Shown here: one piece after another, positions 44,617-53,038 of the stretch
Numbering within the stretch: position 1 is the stretch's first letter
Layout: every line of letters starts with the position of its first letter
Assembly: GCF_007829035.1 (NCBI RefSeq)
Contig: NZ_VIVQ01000002.1
Coordinates: 558,001 to 622,000 of the forward strand
DNA length: 64,000 bases
Source: Rudaeicoccus suwonensis
Lineage (GTDB): Bacteria > Actinomycetota > Actinomycetes > Actinomycetales > Dermatophilaceae
Direction: 5' to 3'
Notes under the pieces: generated by a model
Database searches by the model: none
Told to the model about the DNA's origin: nothing
Seen by the model: the letters and a program-made list of their open reading frames with translations, nothing else
Program-made: the position numbers and the translations under genes

Positions 44617-45984
44617 GTGTCCTACGAAGCGATGTACCGCGATGCGCGACGCATTCCGTTCTGGCTCGACCGGGCCGAGCGACCTGCTGCGCGCGAACCG
44701 CTGACCGGCGACCTGAACTGTGACCTGGCCGTCGTCGGCGGCGGATTCAGTGGTTTGTGGACGGCCCTGCTGGCCAAGGAGGCCGACCCCTCGCGGGATG
44801 TCGTGCTGGTCGAAGGCGACCGGTTGGCGTGGGCGGCCAGCGGTCGCAACGGCGGATTCTGCGCGGCCAGCCTGACGCACGGTTACGACAACGGCGCGAC
44901 CCGCTTCGGTGAGGCCGCGATGCCTGAGATCGAGCGACTCGGTATGGCGAACCTCGACGCGATCGAGGCCACCGTCGAACGCCTCGGCATCGACTGCGAT
45001 TTCGAGCGGACCGGCGAAGTCGACGTCGCAACACAGCCGTACCAGTTGGCAGAGTTGGGCGACGGCGACGACGTGCTCGATGCCGCCGCCATACGTGCCG
45101 AGCTGGACTCGCCGACCTTCCTCGGTGGGGCGTGGGACAAGACCGGTGTGGCGATGCTCGACCCGGCGAAGCTGGCCTGGGGGCTGGCGGCCGCCGCCGA
45201 ATCGCTCGGCGTGCGGATCATCGAGCAGACCCCCGTCCGATCGCTCAACGCGGAATCGTCCACCGTCGAGTTGCGAGCCGACCACGGCGTCATACGTGCC
45301 GAGCGGGTTGCGTTGGGCACCAATGTCTTTCAGCCCTTGTTGAAGCGGCTGAGGTTGTTCACCGTGCCCGTCTATGACTACGTGCTGGTGACCGAGCCAC
45401 TCACGGACGCGCAGCTGGAATCCATCGGCTGGCGCAACCGGCAAGGCTTCGGCGACAGCGGCAACCAGTTCCACTACTACCGGCTCACCGCCGACAACCG
45501 CATCCTGTGGGGCGGGTACGACGCGATCTACCACTTCGGTCGTCAGGTGAAGCCCGAGTATGACGACCGCCCCGCGACCTACGAGACGCTCGCCGGTCAT
45601 TTCGTGCAGACCTTCCCGCAGCTGGCCGGAATCCGGTTCAGCCACCGCTGGGGCGGCGCGATCGACACGTGCACGCGCTTCTTCTCCTTCGCCGGGACGG
45701 CTGCCGGTGGGAAGGTCGCGTACAGCCTCGGCTACACCGGCCTCGGTGTCGGCGCGACGCGCTTCGGCGCGCAGGCGATGCTCGACCTGCTCGACGGCCG
45801 CGACACCGAGGTCACCCGCTCTCCGATCGTGCGCACCAAGCCACTGCCGTTCCCACCAGAACCGTTGGCGTATGCGGGAATTCAGCTGACGCGCGGTGCG
45901 CTCGCGCGGGCCGACGCGCATGAGGGCCGGCGCAATCTGTGGCTGCGTTCGCTGGATCGCCTCGGGTTGGGATTCGACTCATGA
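44617..45984 (+). CDS. FAD-dependent amine oxidoreductase (PuuB/DadA-like)
   Basis: 455 residues. A dinucleotide-binding start after a short leader (CDLAVVGGGFSGLWTALLAKE) and SGRNGGFCAASL place it in the DAO/GlpO family with PuuB (gamma-glutamylputrescine oxidase). The C-terminal GGAIDTCTRFFSFAG and GYTGLGVGATRFGAQAM complete the fold. It probably oxidises an amine or glutamylated amine. It overlaps the permease gene by four bases (ATGA), suggesting that the permease imports its substrate. Confidence 0.85.
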   Translation: MSYEAMYRDARRIPFWLDRAERPAAREPLTGDLNCDLAVVGGGFSGLWTALLAKEADPSRDVVLVEGDRLAWAASGRNGGFCAASLTHGYDNGATRFGEAAMPEIERLGMANLDAIEATVERLGIDCDFERTGEVDVATQPYQLAELGDGDDVLDAAAIRAELDSPTFLGGAWDKTGVAMLDPAKLAWGLAAAAESLGVRIIEQTPVRSLNAESSTVELRADHGVIRAERVALGTNVFQPLLKRLRLFTVPVYDYVLVTEPLTDAQLESIGWRNRQGFGDSGNQFHYYRLTADNRILWGGYDAIYHFGRQVKPEYDDRPATYETLAGHFVQTFPQLAGIRFSHRWGGAIDTCTRFFSFAGTAAGGKVAYSLGYTGLGVGATRFGAQAMLDLLDGRDTEVTRSPIVRTKPLPFPPEPLAYAGIQLTRGALARADAHEGRRNLWLRSLDRLGLGFDS

Positions 45985-47537
45985 CGGTGGAGAAGTCCGC
46001 GCACCCGACGTCCGGTCCGGCCGGCGCAGGTGATGGTGGGGCCGCGCTGCGCTCGGTCGACGTGCTCAAGCGTCAGGTGCGCACCCTCCCGCTGGTCGGC
46101 CTGATCTTCTTCAGCGTGTCCGGTGGGCCGTTCGGCCTGGAGGAGAGCGTCAGCAGCGGCGGCGCCGGCATGACGATGCTCATGCTGCTGGTGATCCCGG
46201 TGCTGTTCGGCATCCCATGCTCGCTGATGGCTGCCGAACTCGGCTCGGCGCTGCCGGTGGAAGGCGGGTACTACTACTGGGTCAAGGTCGGTCTCGGCAA
46301 ATTCGCGGCCTTCACCGAGGGTGCCTGGCAGTGGATGAACAGCTTCCTGGACACCGCGCTCTACCCGATCGTCTTCGCCGACTACCTCGCCAACTACTGG
46401 GGCGGCGTGTCCCGCGGTCGGCACGTGTGGTTCTCGTTCTTCAACGGCCAATTCAGCATCGACACGCACTGGGTTGTCGCGGTGGCCTTCATGATTCCGT
46501 TGGCGTGGTTGAACATTCGCGGGTCGCGCCTTGTCGGCGACAGTTCGCTGTTGCTGATGGTCGTGGTGCTGCTGCCGTTCGCGGTGCTGTCCGTCTACGG
46601 GATCGTGCACATCATGCAACACGGCACGTGGAGTGACGCCACGTCACCGTTCACGCTGCCGGGGCAGAGCAACTTCAACGCCTTCGGCGCCTGCCTGGGT
46701 GTGGTCATCTGGAACTACATCGGCTGGGAGAACCCGTCGACGGTGCTGCCCGAGGTCGACGAGCCACGGCGAACCTTCCGGCGGGCCTTGATGATTGCGA
46801 TCCCGCTGATCACGATCAGCTACGTGCTGCCGATGATCGCGGCGCTCGGGTCGGGTCTGCACAAGAACGACGCTGACTGGCAGGACGGCGACTTCGCGAA
46901 TGTCGCCCGGTTGCTCGCCGGGCCGTGGCTGTTCTGGGTGCTGTCGATCGGCGTGATGATCGCACAGGTCGGACTGTTCTCCTCGTTGCTGATGAGCGGG
47001 TCACGCGTGCCGCGGGTGCTTGCGGCCGACGGCTATCTGCCCAAGTGGGTCGCCAAGGATCACCCGAAGCACAAGACACCCGCAGCTGCGATCATCCTGT
47101 CCTGCGTCATCTTCGCGGTCTTCTGCACGATGGATTTCTCCGCGCTGGTCGATGCCGATGTGCTGACGAACATGGCCGCGATCCTGCTCGAGTTCGCCGC
47201 CTTCATCGCGTTGCGCCGCAAACTGCCGGGTATGGCGCGGCCCTACCGCGTGCCCGGCGGAATGCTCGGAGCTGTCGGACTGGTCGTCTTTCCAACGGTT
47301 TTCACGATCTGGCTTGCCTGGAGCAGCTTGACCCAGGAGCCCGCAGCCTTCTGGATCGGCATCGTGATCCTGGTGCTCGGCCTGCTGTTTTACCCGCTGG
47401 CCAAGCGCACGCTGAAGAAGGGCGAAGCCGATGCTCCGGTGTTCAGCGACCTGGTCGACCTCGGCCCCGGCGTCGACACCGAGCAGGCCATGCGCTCCGG
47501 TCTGCTGGTGGCCGAGCGTGTGCCGGCCGGTGCGTGA
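45981..47537 (+). CDS. APC-family amino acid or polyamine permease
   Basis: 518 residues with about 12 membrane segments. The first reads LVGLIFFSVSGGPFGLEESV, the glycine-rich TM1 break of APC transporters, and FGIPCSLMAAELGSALPVEGGYYYWV follows. It starts inside the stop of the oxidase gene, so the two are translationally coupled. It would import the amine that the operon breaks down. The N-terminal 30 residues are polar and cytoplasmic. Confidence 0.88.
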   Translation: MTVEKSAHPTSGPAGAGDGGAALRSVDVLKRQVRTLPLVGLIFFSVSGGPFGLEESVSSGGAGMTMLMLLVIPVLFGIPCSLMAAELGSALPVEGGYYYWVKVGLGKFAAFTEGAWQWMNSFLDTALYPIVFADYLANYWGGVSRGRHVWFSFFNGQFSIDTHWVVAVAFMIPLAWLNIRGSRLVGDSSLLLMVVVLLPFAVLSVYGIVHIMQHGTWSDATSPFTLPGQSNFNAFGACLGVVIWNYIGWENPSTVLPEVDEPRRTFRRALMIAIPLITISYVLPMIAALGSGLHKNDADWQDGDFANVARLLAGPWLFWVLSIGVMIAQVGLFSSLLMSGSRVPRVLAADGYLPKWVAKDHPKHKTPAAAIILSCVIFAVFCTMDFSALVDADVLTNMAAILLEFAAFIALRRKLPGMARPYRVPGGMLGAVGLVVFPTVFTIWLAWSSLTQEPAAFWIGIVILVLGLLFYPLAKRTLKKGEADAPVFSDLVDLGPGVDTEQAMRSGLLVAERVPAGA

Positions 47538-47589
47538 CAGCGCACCCCGACCGGCCACCGACCGAGACGTATGACGTGAGGATGTTCCG

Positions 47590-47964
47590 ATGAGACAGCG
47601 GTTGTACGTTCCCGATGTGACTGCGGGCGAGTTGGCGCAGTCGTGTCCGCCGGGCACGAGCGTCGTGCAGGGAGAGCCGACTGCGGCATACACGGAGTTC
47701 GGCGGTGACGGTGATGGCGACGCTGTCGCCGACGACGGCCTGGACATCGGCCTGTGGGAGATGACGCCGGGCATCGTCACCGATGTCGAGCAGGACGAGT
47801 GCTTCCTGGTGGTCGCGGGAGAGGGTTCGGTGACCTTCGAGGACGGCACGACGCTCGCGTTGCGGCCCGGGACCCTCGTGCAGCTGCACGAGGGTGAGCG
47901 GACGACATGGACCGTCATACGCACGCTGCGGAAGGTCTACGTCGCCGGGCGCATCGCACACTGA
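47590..47964 (+). CDS. Small cupin protein
   Basis: A 124-residue cupin with GLWEMTPGIVTDVEQDECFLV and then VAGEGSVTFEDG, as in the DUF861-like/(S)-ureidoglycine aminohydrolase group (Trp-rich start, single beta barrel). It lies 52 bases after the permease and ends the catabolic operon. It might bind a metal or ligand and act in regulation or a side reaction; no enzyme call is made. Confidence 0.75.
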   Translation: MRQRLYVPDVTAGELAQSCPPGTSVVQGEPTAAYTEFGGDGDGDAVADDGLDIGLWEMTPGIVTDVEQDECFLVVAGEGSVTFEDGTTLALRPGTLVQLHEGERTTWTVIRTLRKVYVAGRIAH

Positions 47965-48000
47965 CGAGCGCTGTCGCGGTCGATCACCCCCAATGCCTCG

Positions 48001-48312
48001 TCAGGGCGAGGTGAAGTCATCGTGGTCGCCGACGCGTCGCCAGCGGCATCGCAGTTCACCATCGACGGTGATCAGTTCGACCGTCGCTCGGCCGTCCGCG
48101 CTGGCAAACGACCACGTCATCTCCAAGATGCCGGGAGCCGATCGCACGGATTTGATGCGCAACGATTGCGGCCATGGCGTTGCCGGGTCTTGGGCGAAGG
48201 CATCACATGCCGGCGCGAACTTCTCTTGAACGACCTTTCGGAAGGCGGCAGCGTGCTCACGTTTCAGTCGCTTGTAGTCGCTGTCGAACGCAGCAGTCGT
48301 TTCGAATTTCAC
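48001..48312 (-). CDS. ParE/RelE-like toxin
   Basis: A 103-residue protein with the start MKFETTAAFDSDYKRLKREH (the first helix of RelE/ParE toxins) and the C-terminal strand GELRCRWRRVGDHDDF. Starts by overlapping the antitoxin stop (ATGA). It is expected either to cleave mRNA at ribosomes or to poison gyrase; sequence alone does not decide. Confidence 0.7.
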   Translation of the reverse strand: MKFETTAAFDSDYKRLKREHAAAFRKVVQEKFAPACDAFAQDPATPWPQSLRIKSVRSAPGILEMTWSFASADGRATVELITVDGELRCRWRRVGDHDDFTSP

Positions 48313-48617
48313 TCGGAGTCGAGGTCGTCGAGGTGCTTCAGGAATGCATCGGTGGATTCGTGAACTGTCACGTTGCCCGCTGAGGTGTGCTCATCGACCT
48401 CGCGCTCGCGCTGCTGCCAGCGTTCGGCCCAGAACCACCGCTGATCTGCGGGGACAGGCAAGGCCGGGCGTAGCTCGATCACGCCGTCGGCGCGCTCGGT
48501 GATCTCCAACTGCGCGCCCGGTTCGTCCAGGTGAAGCCGCCGACGAATGTCGGCCGGGAGCGCAACAGTGCCGCGGCTCTGGACGCCGACGTAACGCGGG
48601 GCGGGCGACGTTGTCAT
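48309..48617 (-). CDS. AbrB/SpoVT-type antitoxin
   Basis: A 102-residue protein with the swapped-hairpin motif VGVQSRGTVALPADIRRRLH, then PGAQLEITERADGVIELRP. The ATG at 48617 begins just before the fold. The C-terminal 50 residues, Trp- and Glu-rich, should bind the toxin. It is probably an autorepressor of the pair. Confidence 0.8.
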   Translation of the reverse strand: MTTSPAPRYVGVQSRGTVALPADIRRRLHLDEPGAQLEITERADGVIELRPALPVPADQRWFWAERWQQREREVDEHTSAGNVTVHESTDAFLKHLDDLDSE

Positions 48618-48767
48618 ACGTAGATCATACTGCCGCTCAGCGGTATTACAGCAAAGCAGCTTTCTTTCAGTTGCTCTGCAATGGCCCACATGTTGGGGCA
48701 TTGCAGAGTGATGTCGGAGTGGCTGCGGCTAGTGGGGAGTGTCAGCGCTGCGGCATAGCCTTCACGC

Positions 48768-49098
48768 ATGCGCACTGCACGGCTCTCGCTCGATCGTCCG
48801 CGGCACAGCGACCTGGCCGAATTGTTCGCCATCTACAGCGACCCGCGAGTGTGGACGCATTACCCGAGTCATCGGCATACCGAACCGGCGACGACCGAAG
48901 TGATGCTGCAGCGCTGGATCGACGGCTGGGCGAACGACGGCTTCGGCATGTGGATCGTGCGGACGCTGGACGATTCCGCGATGCTCGGGCACTGCGGATG
49001 CACCGTGCGGGCGGGTGCCTTCTGGAATCTTGGCTACTCGCCTGGTCTATGCCGATCGCGAGCTCACCCCGAACGAACTTGCGGCGACCCTGCGATGA
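48768..49098 (+). pseudogene. GNAT acetyltransferase with internal out-of-frame deletion
   Basis: The first 90 residues are a normal GNAT N-terminus (TARLSLDRPRHSDLAELFAI, MWIVRTLDDSAMLGHCG, FWNLGY). At about 49035 the frame changes and the text jumps to RLVYADRELTPNELAATLR and a stop at 49096-49098, which looks like the C-terminal tail of the same family. The acetyl-CoA-binding middle (about 60-80 codons) is missing. The uninterrupted frame runs on to 49145 with no family likeness. Confidence 0.7.
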
Positions 49099-49208
49099 GG
49101 TCGTCCTCGGAGGCCGCAACGGGTGTCGACGCAGTTGCGGAATGATGGCCCGATGGGGAGCACGGGGAAATCAGCCCTCGGCGGCGCGATCGCGATCAGC
49201 CGGAGGGC

Positions 49209-49610
49209 GTGAGCAACATGAGTCCTGAGAATCTGCACGAGTTCTTTCTCGGTTCGACTGGGGTGGCCGGTGCGCTCATCGGTCTGCTCTTCGTCGCGGT
49301 TTCCGTCGCCGGCGACAAATCCGCTGCGGCCGCCATCCCGCCGGAGTTGTATCGGGTTCGTGCCCAAGCTGCACTCACGACCTTCGTGAACAGTCTGGTC
49401 GTCTCACTGGTGGCGCTGATTCCCGCAGATGCGCTGGGTACGACCGCTCTTGTCGCTGCGCTGATGGGATTGGCGTCCGTGGTCGGGTCGTTGTTCGTCC
49501 TGCTCAGACGGCACCAGTCGAGGGTCAGCAAACGGGATGTCACGCTGCTCGCGTCACTGTTCGTCTTGTTCTTGTGCGGTCCCAATTATCCGCAATTCCT
49601 GCGACGCTGA
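49209..49610 (+). CDS. Small membrane protein, possibly C-terminally shortened
   Basis: 133 residues with four hydrophobic segments: NLHEFFLGSTGVAGALIGLL, FVAVSVAGD, then LTTFVNSLVVSLVALIP and LMGLASVVGSLFVLLRR. This looks like a conserved actinobacterial membrane family of unknown role. Start is GTG 49209 or ATG 49218. The end (SLFVLFLCGPNYPQFLRR) seems shorter than I would expect and is followed at once by a repeated 25-base word, so truncation is possible. Confidence 0.6.
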   Translation: MSNMSPENLHEFFLGSTGVAGALIGLLFVAVSVAGDKSAAAAIPPELYRVRAQAALTTFVNSLVVSLVALIPADALGTTALVAALMGLASVVGSLFVLLRRHQSRVSKRDVTLLASLFVLFLCGPNYPQFLRR

Positions 49611-49756
49611 CTCTTGATAAACAGTTTTGACCTGTTGGGGGGATCAGGTCGTGCACGACTTTGCGGGTGTTCTGCCCGTTCCACCTAGCACCGACAGAGA
49701 CAAGAAACTCGTCGTCGATTGAGCATTCTCTGTCGAGACAGCGGAAGTGCTGGTCC

Positions 49757-50593
49757 TTAACGGGTTGTGGTGAGTTCGTTCAGGATGACGGGCCATGCTT
49801 GAGACCCGAGTTCGCGATCAGCGTTTTCGTTCCCACCCCGCATCATGGTCGCGCCCGTTGTGACTGGGTGCTCGCCGGGGAGGATGGTGCGGTGCCCAGC
49901 GTGAGGATGGACGATCAGCTGGGTCACGAGGCCTGCCTGTGCACGATGCGCAACGATTCGCTGGGCGTGCGCGACACTGGGCCAGACTTGATCGTCCCCG
50001 CCGGCAACCAGCACTAAGCGGTTGATATGTTCCACTGGGATTCGCGCGGTGGTGGCAGCGTGTCCTGCTGTGCTCCAGGACTTTTCGTACAAGGGTCGGA
50101 AGTGGGCCGGGGTCTGTGCCACGTGCTCGTTCCAGTCGAACGGCACGTACGGCAGTGCCTGGCCGCGGAGTGTCCAGTGCGATGTTTCGCGGTCGCCGTC
50201 GTAGCCGGCCCACACGACGTCAGAGGGCGCGAACGCGATGACTTCCGCGACGTCATCAGACAGTGCGCCGACCAGCAGTGCCGCTTCCGACCCGAACGAG
50301 GTACCGGCGACCCACACCCGGTCACACTCAGTCTTCAACCAGTCGATGCGTTGAAAGAACGTTTCGAGTGGGATCTCCCAGGGGCTGGTGTGCTGGCCGG
50401 TGCCACCGAACCATCGGGTCGACTCCGCCAAGCATCCATGTTCAGCGAATATCCGCGCTCGATCGGTATCGATCCGGCCGCTGGAGCCCGCAAGAACCAG
50501 GACGCCGGTGCCTGTCGGTCGCTCGGGTGCCCACCGCACACCGTCCGGATCGGAAAATTCAACGGGAAACACATCGCCATTGTGTCGGTGCAC
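49757..50593 (-). CDS. Alpha/beta hydrolase, BAAT/acyl-CoA thioesterase-like
   Basis: 278 residues. The nucleophile elbow is VWVAGTSFGSEAALLVGAL, the acid Asp lies in LVAGGDDQVWPSV and the His in HPHAGHRTILPGE. This triad order and the VLVLAGSSGR loop match the C-terminal domain of bile-acid-CoA:amino acid N-acyltransferase/thioesterase proteins. The start is GTG 50593. The substrate is unknown. No operon partner. Confidence 0.8.
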   Translation of the reverse strand: MHRHNGDVFPVEFSDPDGVRWAPERPTGTGVLVLAGSSGRIDTDRARIFAEHGCLAESTRWFGGTGQHTSPWEIPLETFFQRIDWLKTECDRVWVAGTSFGSEAALLVGALSDDVAEVIAFAPSDVVWAGYDGDRETSHWTLRGQALPYVPFDWNEHVAQTPAHFRPLYEKSWSTAGHAATTARIPVEHINRLVLVAGGDDQVWPSVAHAQRIVAHRAQAGLVTQLIVHPHAGHRTILPGEHPVTTGATMMRGGNENADRELGSQAWPVILNELTTTR

Positions 50594-50782
50594 GCCATCC
50601 GTGCCATGACCGCCGCCTCAACCGCTTGCTAGAGGGATCGTCTTCGGATCATCCACACTGCCCGCACCCCACGCGACGCATACTCTCGATAAGAGGTTTT
50701 CGCCCCTCCCGAGCCTCGGTCCGTTCGCAGGGTCGTGATGATCGGATCGGGTCGCGGAGTGTTCAGTAGGGGGATCGCTAAC

Positions 50783-51148
50783 GTGACAGATTCGCAGCGG
50801 GTCGACCTGCGGGCACTGCTGGGCTTGTGCGACGACACAGACCCTGGTGAGACTGCTGACGTGACCCGAGCAGGCGCCAGAGATTCCTCCTGGCATGACC
50901 ATGACGTCGCGATCGCTGCGACAGCCTGGTTGGCGGCGCCCCGCAATTCCGACGCTTACCGGCGTCTGGTCGAGGCGGTCGACCGGCGGAATCAGTGGCT
51001 TCAACCCGTGCTCACCGAATCGAGCGAGCAGCCCGAGATTCTCGATGAGGTTGGGGCTGATCGGCCGCCGGCCAGTGTCGGCGACGTTTTCGGCGGGCTC
51101 GACGCGAGAGCGGCGCTGGAGCGCCTGCGGCGAGGAATTGACGGCTAG
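50783..51148 (+). CDS. Hypothetical actinobacterial protein, 121 residues
   Basis: Starts at GTG 50783 after a GGGGG ribosome site. The middle HDVAIAATAWLAAPRNSDAYRRLVEAVDRRNQWLQP looks like a conserved helical core, and the end GDVFGGLDARAALERLRRGI is helical. It ends on the base before the next small gene. Function unknown. Confidence 0.65.
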   Translation: MTDSQRVDLRALLGLCDDTDPGETADVTRAGARDSSWHDHDVAIAATAWLAAPRNSDAYRRLVEAVDRRNQWLQPVLTESSEQPEILDEVGADRPPASVGDVFGGLDARAALERLRRGIDG

Positions 51149-51418
51149 GTGTCAATCGCGCAGGGTCCGGGAATGGAGCCGCCCCGCGGGCCGGATCGAC
51201 TGCTGAATGCGTCCTGGCCGAAGTATCCGCGGGCAGTGAAGCTGGCACCTGAGCCGATCGAGGTCGAGGTCCGATTGGTGTGGGATGACGGCGAGGAATG
51301 GTGCCGCGGCCGACCTGACCGGTGGACTCAGCGACACGTGTCCGTCAAGCTCTGGCATCCACGAGTCGCGCCGGTGCAGGGGGTGTGGGTCGCGCCGGAC
51401 GACGTGCGGCGTGTCTAG
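51149..51418 (+). CDS. Hypothetical beta-rich small protein, 89 residues
   Basis: Follows the previous gene without a gap. The core IEVEVRLVWDDGEEWCRGRP followed by VSVKLWHPRVAPVQGVWVAPDDVRR looks like a conserved actinobacterial small barrel. The start may be the GTG at 51149 or the ATG at 51173. It overlaps the end of the convergent LysR gene by four bases. Function unknown. Confidence 0.6.
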   Translation: MSIAQGPGMEPPRGPDRLLNASWPKYPRAVKLAPEPIEVEVRLVWDDGEEWCRGRPDRWTQRHVSVKLWHPRVAPVQGVWVAPDDVRRV

Positions 51419-52338
51419 CTGTGCGGTTCGTTGCTGGGGTTGCGGAGTGAGTGGCGTATCGAGCTGATCGCGGCGGTGATGGCGGGTTGTTGTTGCGCGG
51501 TATGTCGGGTCACGGCAGTGAGGCGGCGGTTCATGGGCCGGGGAAGGGTTGTGCGGCCTAGGCGTTCCTGATGGGCGCGGGTGACGAGTTCGGGCAGTAG
51601 TGCCACGCCTGCCTCGGCGCTGACGAGGTCGGCGATCGTCAGGAGTCCTTCGAACTCCCACCGCCGGAGGGGCTCGGCTTGTAGCTGCTCGAGGAAGTGG
51701 TCTCCTGCGATTCGAGATCCGTGGCCGCGCGGAGCGGATATCCACACGTGGCTGCTGATGAGTTGGGCGAGTTCTTCACGTGTCTGTGGGGCGTTGTAAC
51801 GGCCGGCGGTGGCTGGGTAGGTCAGGTGGATGGGGTCGGTGTGGAGCAGGTAGGGGCGTAGTCCTTCTGGGGGTGATGCCGGTGGGGATGCCCATGAGTC
51901 GATGACGGCTAAGTCCGAGCGGTGCGATGTGACGTCGAGCAGCGCGGTCTCCGCGCTGCTCTCTTTGAGTGTTAGATCTAAACCGGGGTGGTCCGCCTGG
52001 AGACTGATCAGGCTCGTTGCGACGACGGCCGCCAGGTTGGGGATGGTCGTGATGACCAATCTGCCGGTAACGGTGCCAGCCAAGTGCGCTAGTTCCGATT
52101 CGATGTCCTCAGCGAGGGCGAGAAGATCTTTCGAGCGTGCTACGAGTGCGCGGCCAGCAGGAGTGAGGGAAGCAGAGCGGGCCGTGCGTTCGATCAGCGC
52201 GGTCCCCATCTCGCGCTCTAGCCCCGCTAGTTGTTGCGACACCGCGGACGGGGTGTATCCAAGAGCGGCGGCGGTGGCGCTGATCGTGCCGAACTCGCCG
52301 AAGCGTTGCAAGGTTCGTAGGCGAAGCAAATCGAGCAT
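51415..52338 (-). CDS. LysR family regulator
   Basis: 307 residues. The winged helix reads LLRLRTLQRFGEFGTISATA followed by AAALGYTPSAVSQQLAGLERE, and the effector domain starts at GRLVITTIPNLAAVVATSLI. It is divergent from a LysE exporter with a 70-base gap, the usual ArgP/LysG-LysE arrangement, so it probably activates that exporter when a solute builds up. Confidence 0.9.
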   Translation of the reverse strand: MLDLLRLRTLQRFGEFGTISATAAALGYTPSAVSQQLAGLEREMGTALIERTARSASLTPAGRALVARSKDLLALAEDIESELAHLAGTVTGRLVITTIPNLAAVVATSLISLQADHPGLDLTLKESSAETALLDVTSHRSDLAVIDSWASPPASPPEGLRPYLLHTDPIHLTYPATAGRYNAPQTREELAQLISSHVWISAPRGHGSRIAGDHFLEQLQAEPLRRWEFEGLLTIADLVSAEAGVALLPELVTRAHQERLGRTTLPRPMNRRLTAVTRHTAQQQPAITAAISSIRHSLRNPSNEPHS

Positions 52339-52408
52339 CAGTCCTCCTTACTCTGGGCACCATAATGTTGCGCTTTTATTGGTGCTTGCAAGGCACTAGA
52401 CAGGAACC

Positions 52409-53038
52409 ATGCCTACCGCATCCACGCTGTTGATGTTCCTCGTCGTGTGTCTGGGCGTAGTTCTTGTCCCAGGACCATCGAACATGTTGATACTCAGCTG
52501 CGGGTTGAGTAGGGGTCGCCGCTACGCAATGGCTGCGGTCACCGGTGTGGAGACCGCTTCGGCGGTGCGTGTCGTGGCGACCGCCGCCGGACTAGCGACG
52601 CTGCTGGCATCCTCGCCGACGGTGTATGCACTCATCCGGTGGGCAGGAGTCGCGTACCTGATCTGGCTCGCGGCGCAAGCGTTGCGCGGCCGAGACCACA
52701 ACCCGCCGGAACCGTCCCAGGGGCACTTGCCCGCCGGACAGGGACTGCGCGGCGCTGGCCGCGGTTTCGTGGTCGCGCTAGCGAACCCAAAGATGGTGAT
52801 CTTCTTCCTCGCCCTCTTTCCCCAATTCGTGCACCCCGGCCGCGGTCCTGCCGCGGTGCAAATGCTGCTGCTCGGCGCGATCTTTTGGTTCCTCGGAGCG
52901 GTCTGGGATATCGCCCTTGCCCTGGCCTCCGATGCAATCGGGGGGCGCCTACGAGACCGGCCCAAGATCCGTCGCGCTCAAAAGCACCTAGAGGTCATCA
53001 CCTATCTCCTTCTCGCCGGCTGGGCAGCACTTACCTGA
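52409..53038 (+). CDS. LysE/RhtB family amino acid exporter
   Basis: A 209-residue six-helix exporter. The family hallmark VVLVPGPSNMLILSCGLSRGRRYAM is at the N-terminus, and FVVALANPKMVIFFLALFPQFV sits in the middle. It exports amino acids or related solutes. Between it and the divergent LysR gene lie a TTGC-N-GCAA dyad and an AT-rich stretch, the probable activator site. Its stop lies 83 bases before an IS256 element. Confidence 0.9.
   Translation: MPTASTLLMFLVVCLGVVLVPGPSNMLILSCGLSRGRRYAMAAVTGVETASAVRVVATAAGLATLLASSPTVYALIRWAGVAYLIWLAAQALRGRDHNPPEPSQGHLPAGQGLRGAGRGFVVALANPKMVIFFLALFPQFVHPGRGPAAVQMLLLGAIFWFLGAVWDIALALASDAIGGRLRDRPKIRRAQKHLEVITYLLLAGWAALT

Noticed and set aside
42983-45921. 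Two long minus-strand frames (over 530 codons each) opposite the aminotransferase and oxidase
   Set aside because: Plus-strand genes carry complete enzyme motifs; the minus frames are His/Asp/Arg-rich shadows.
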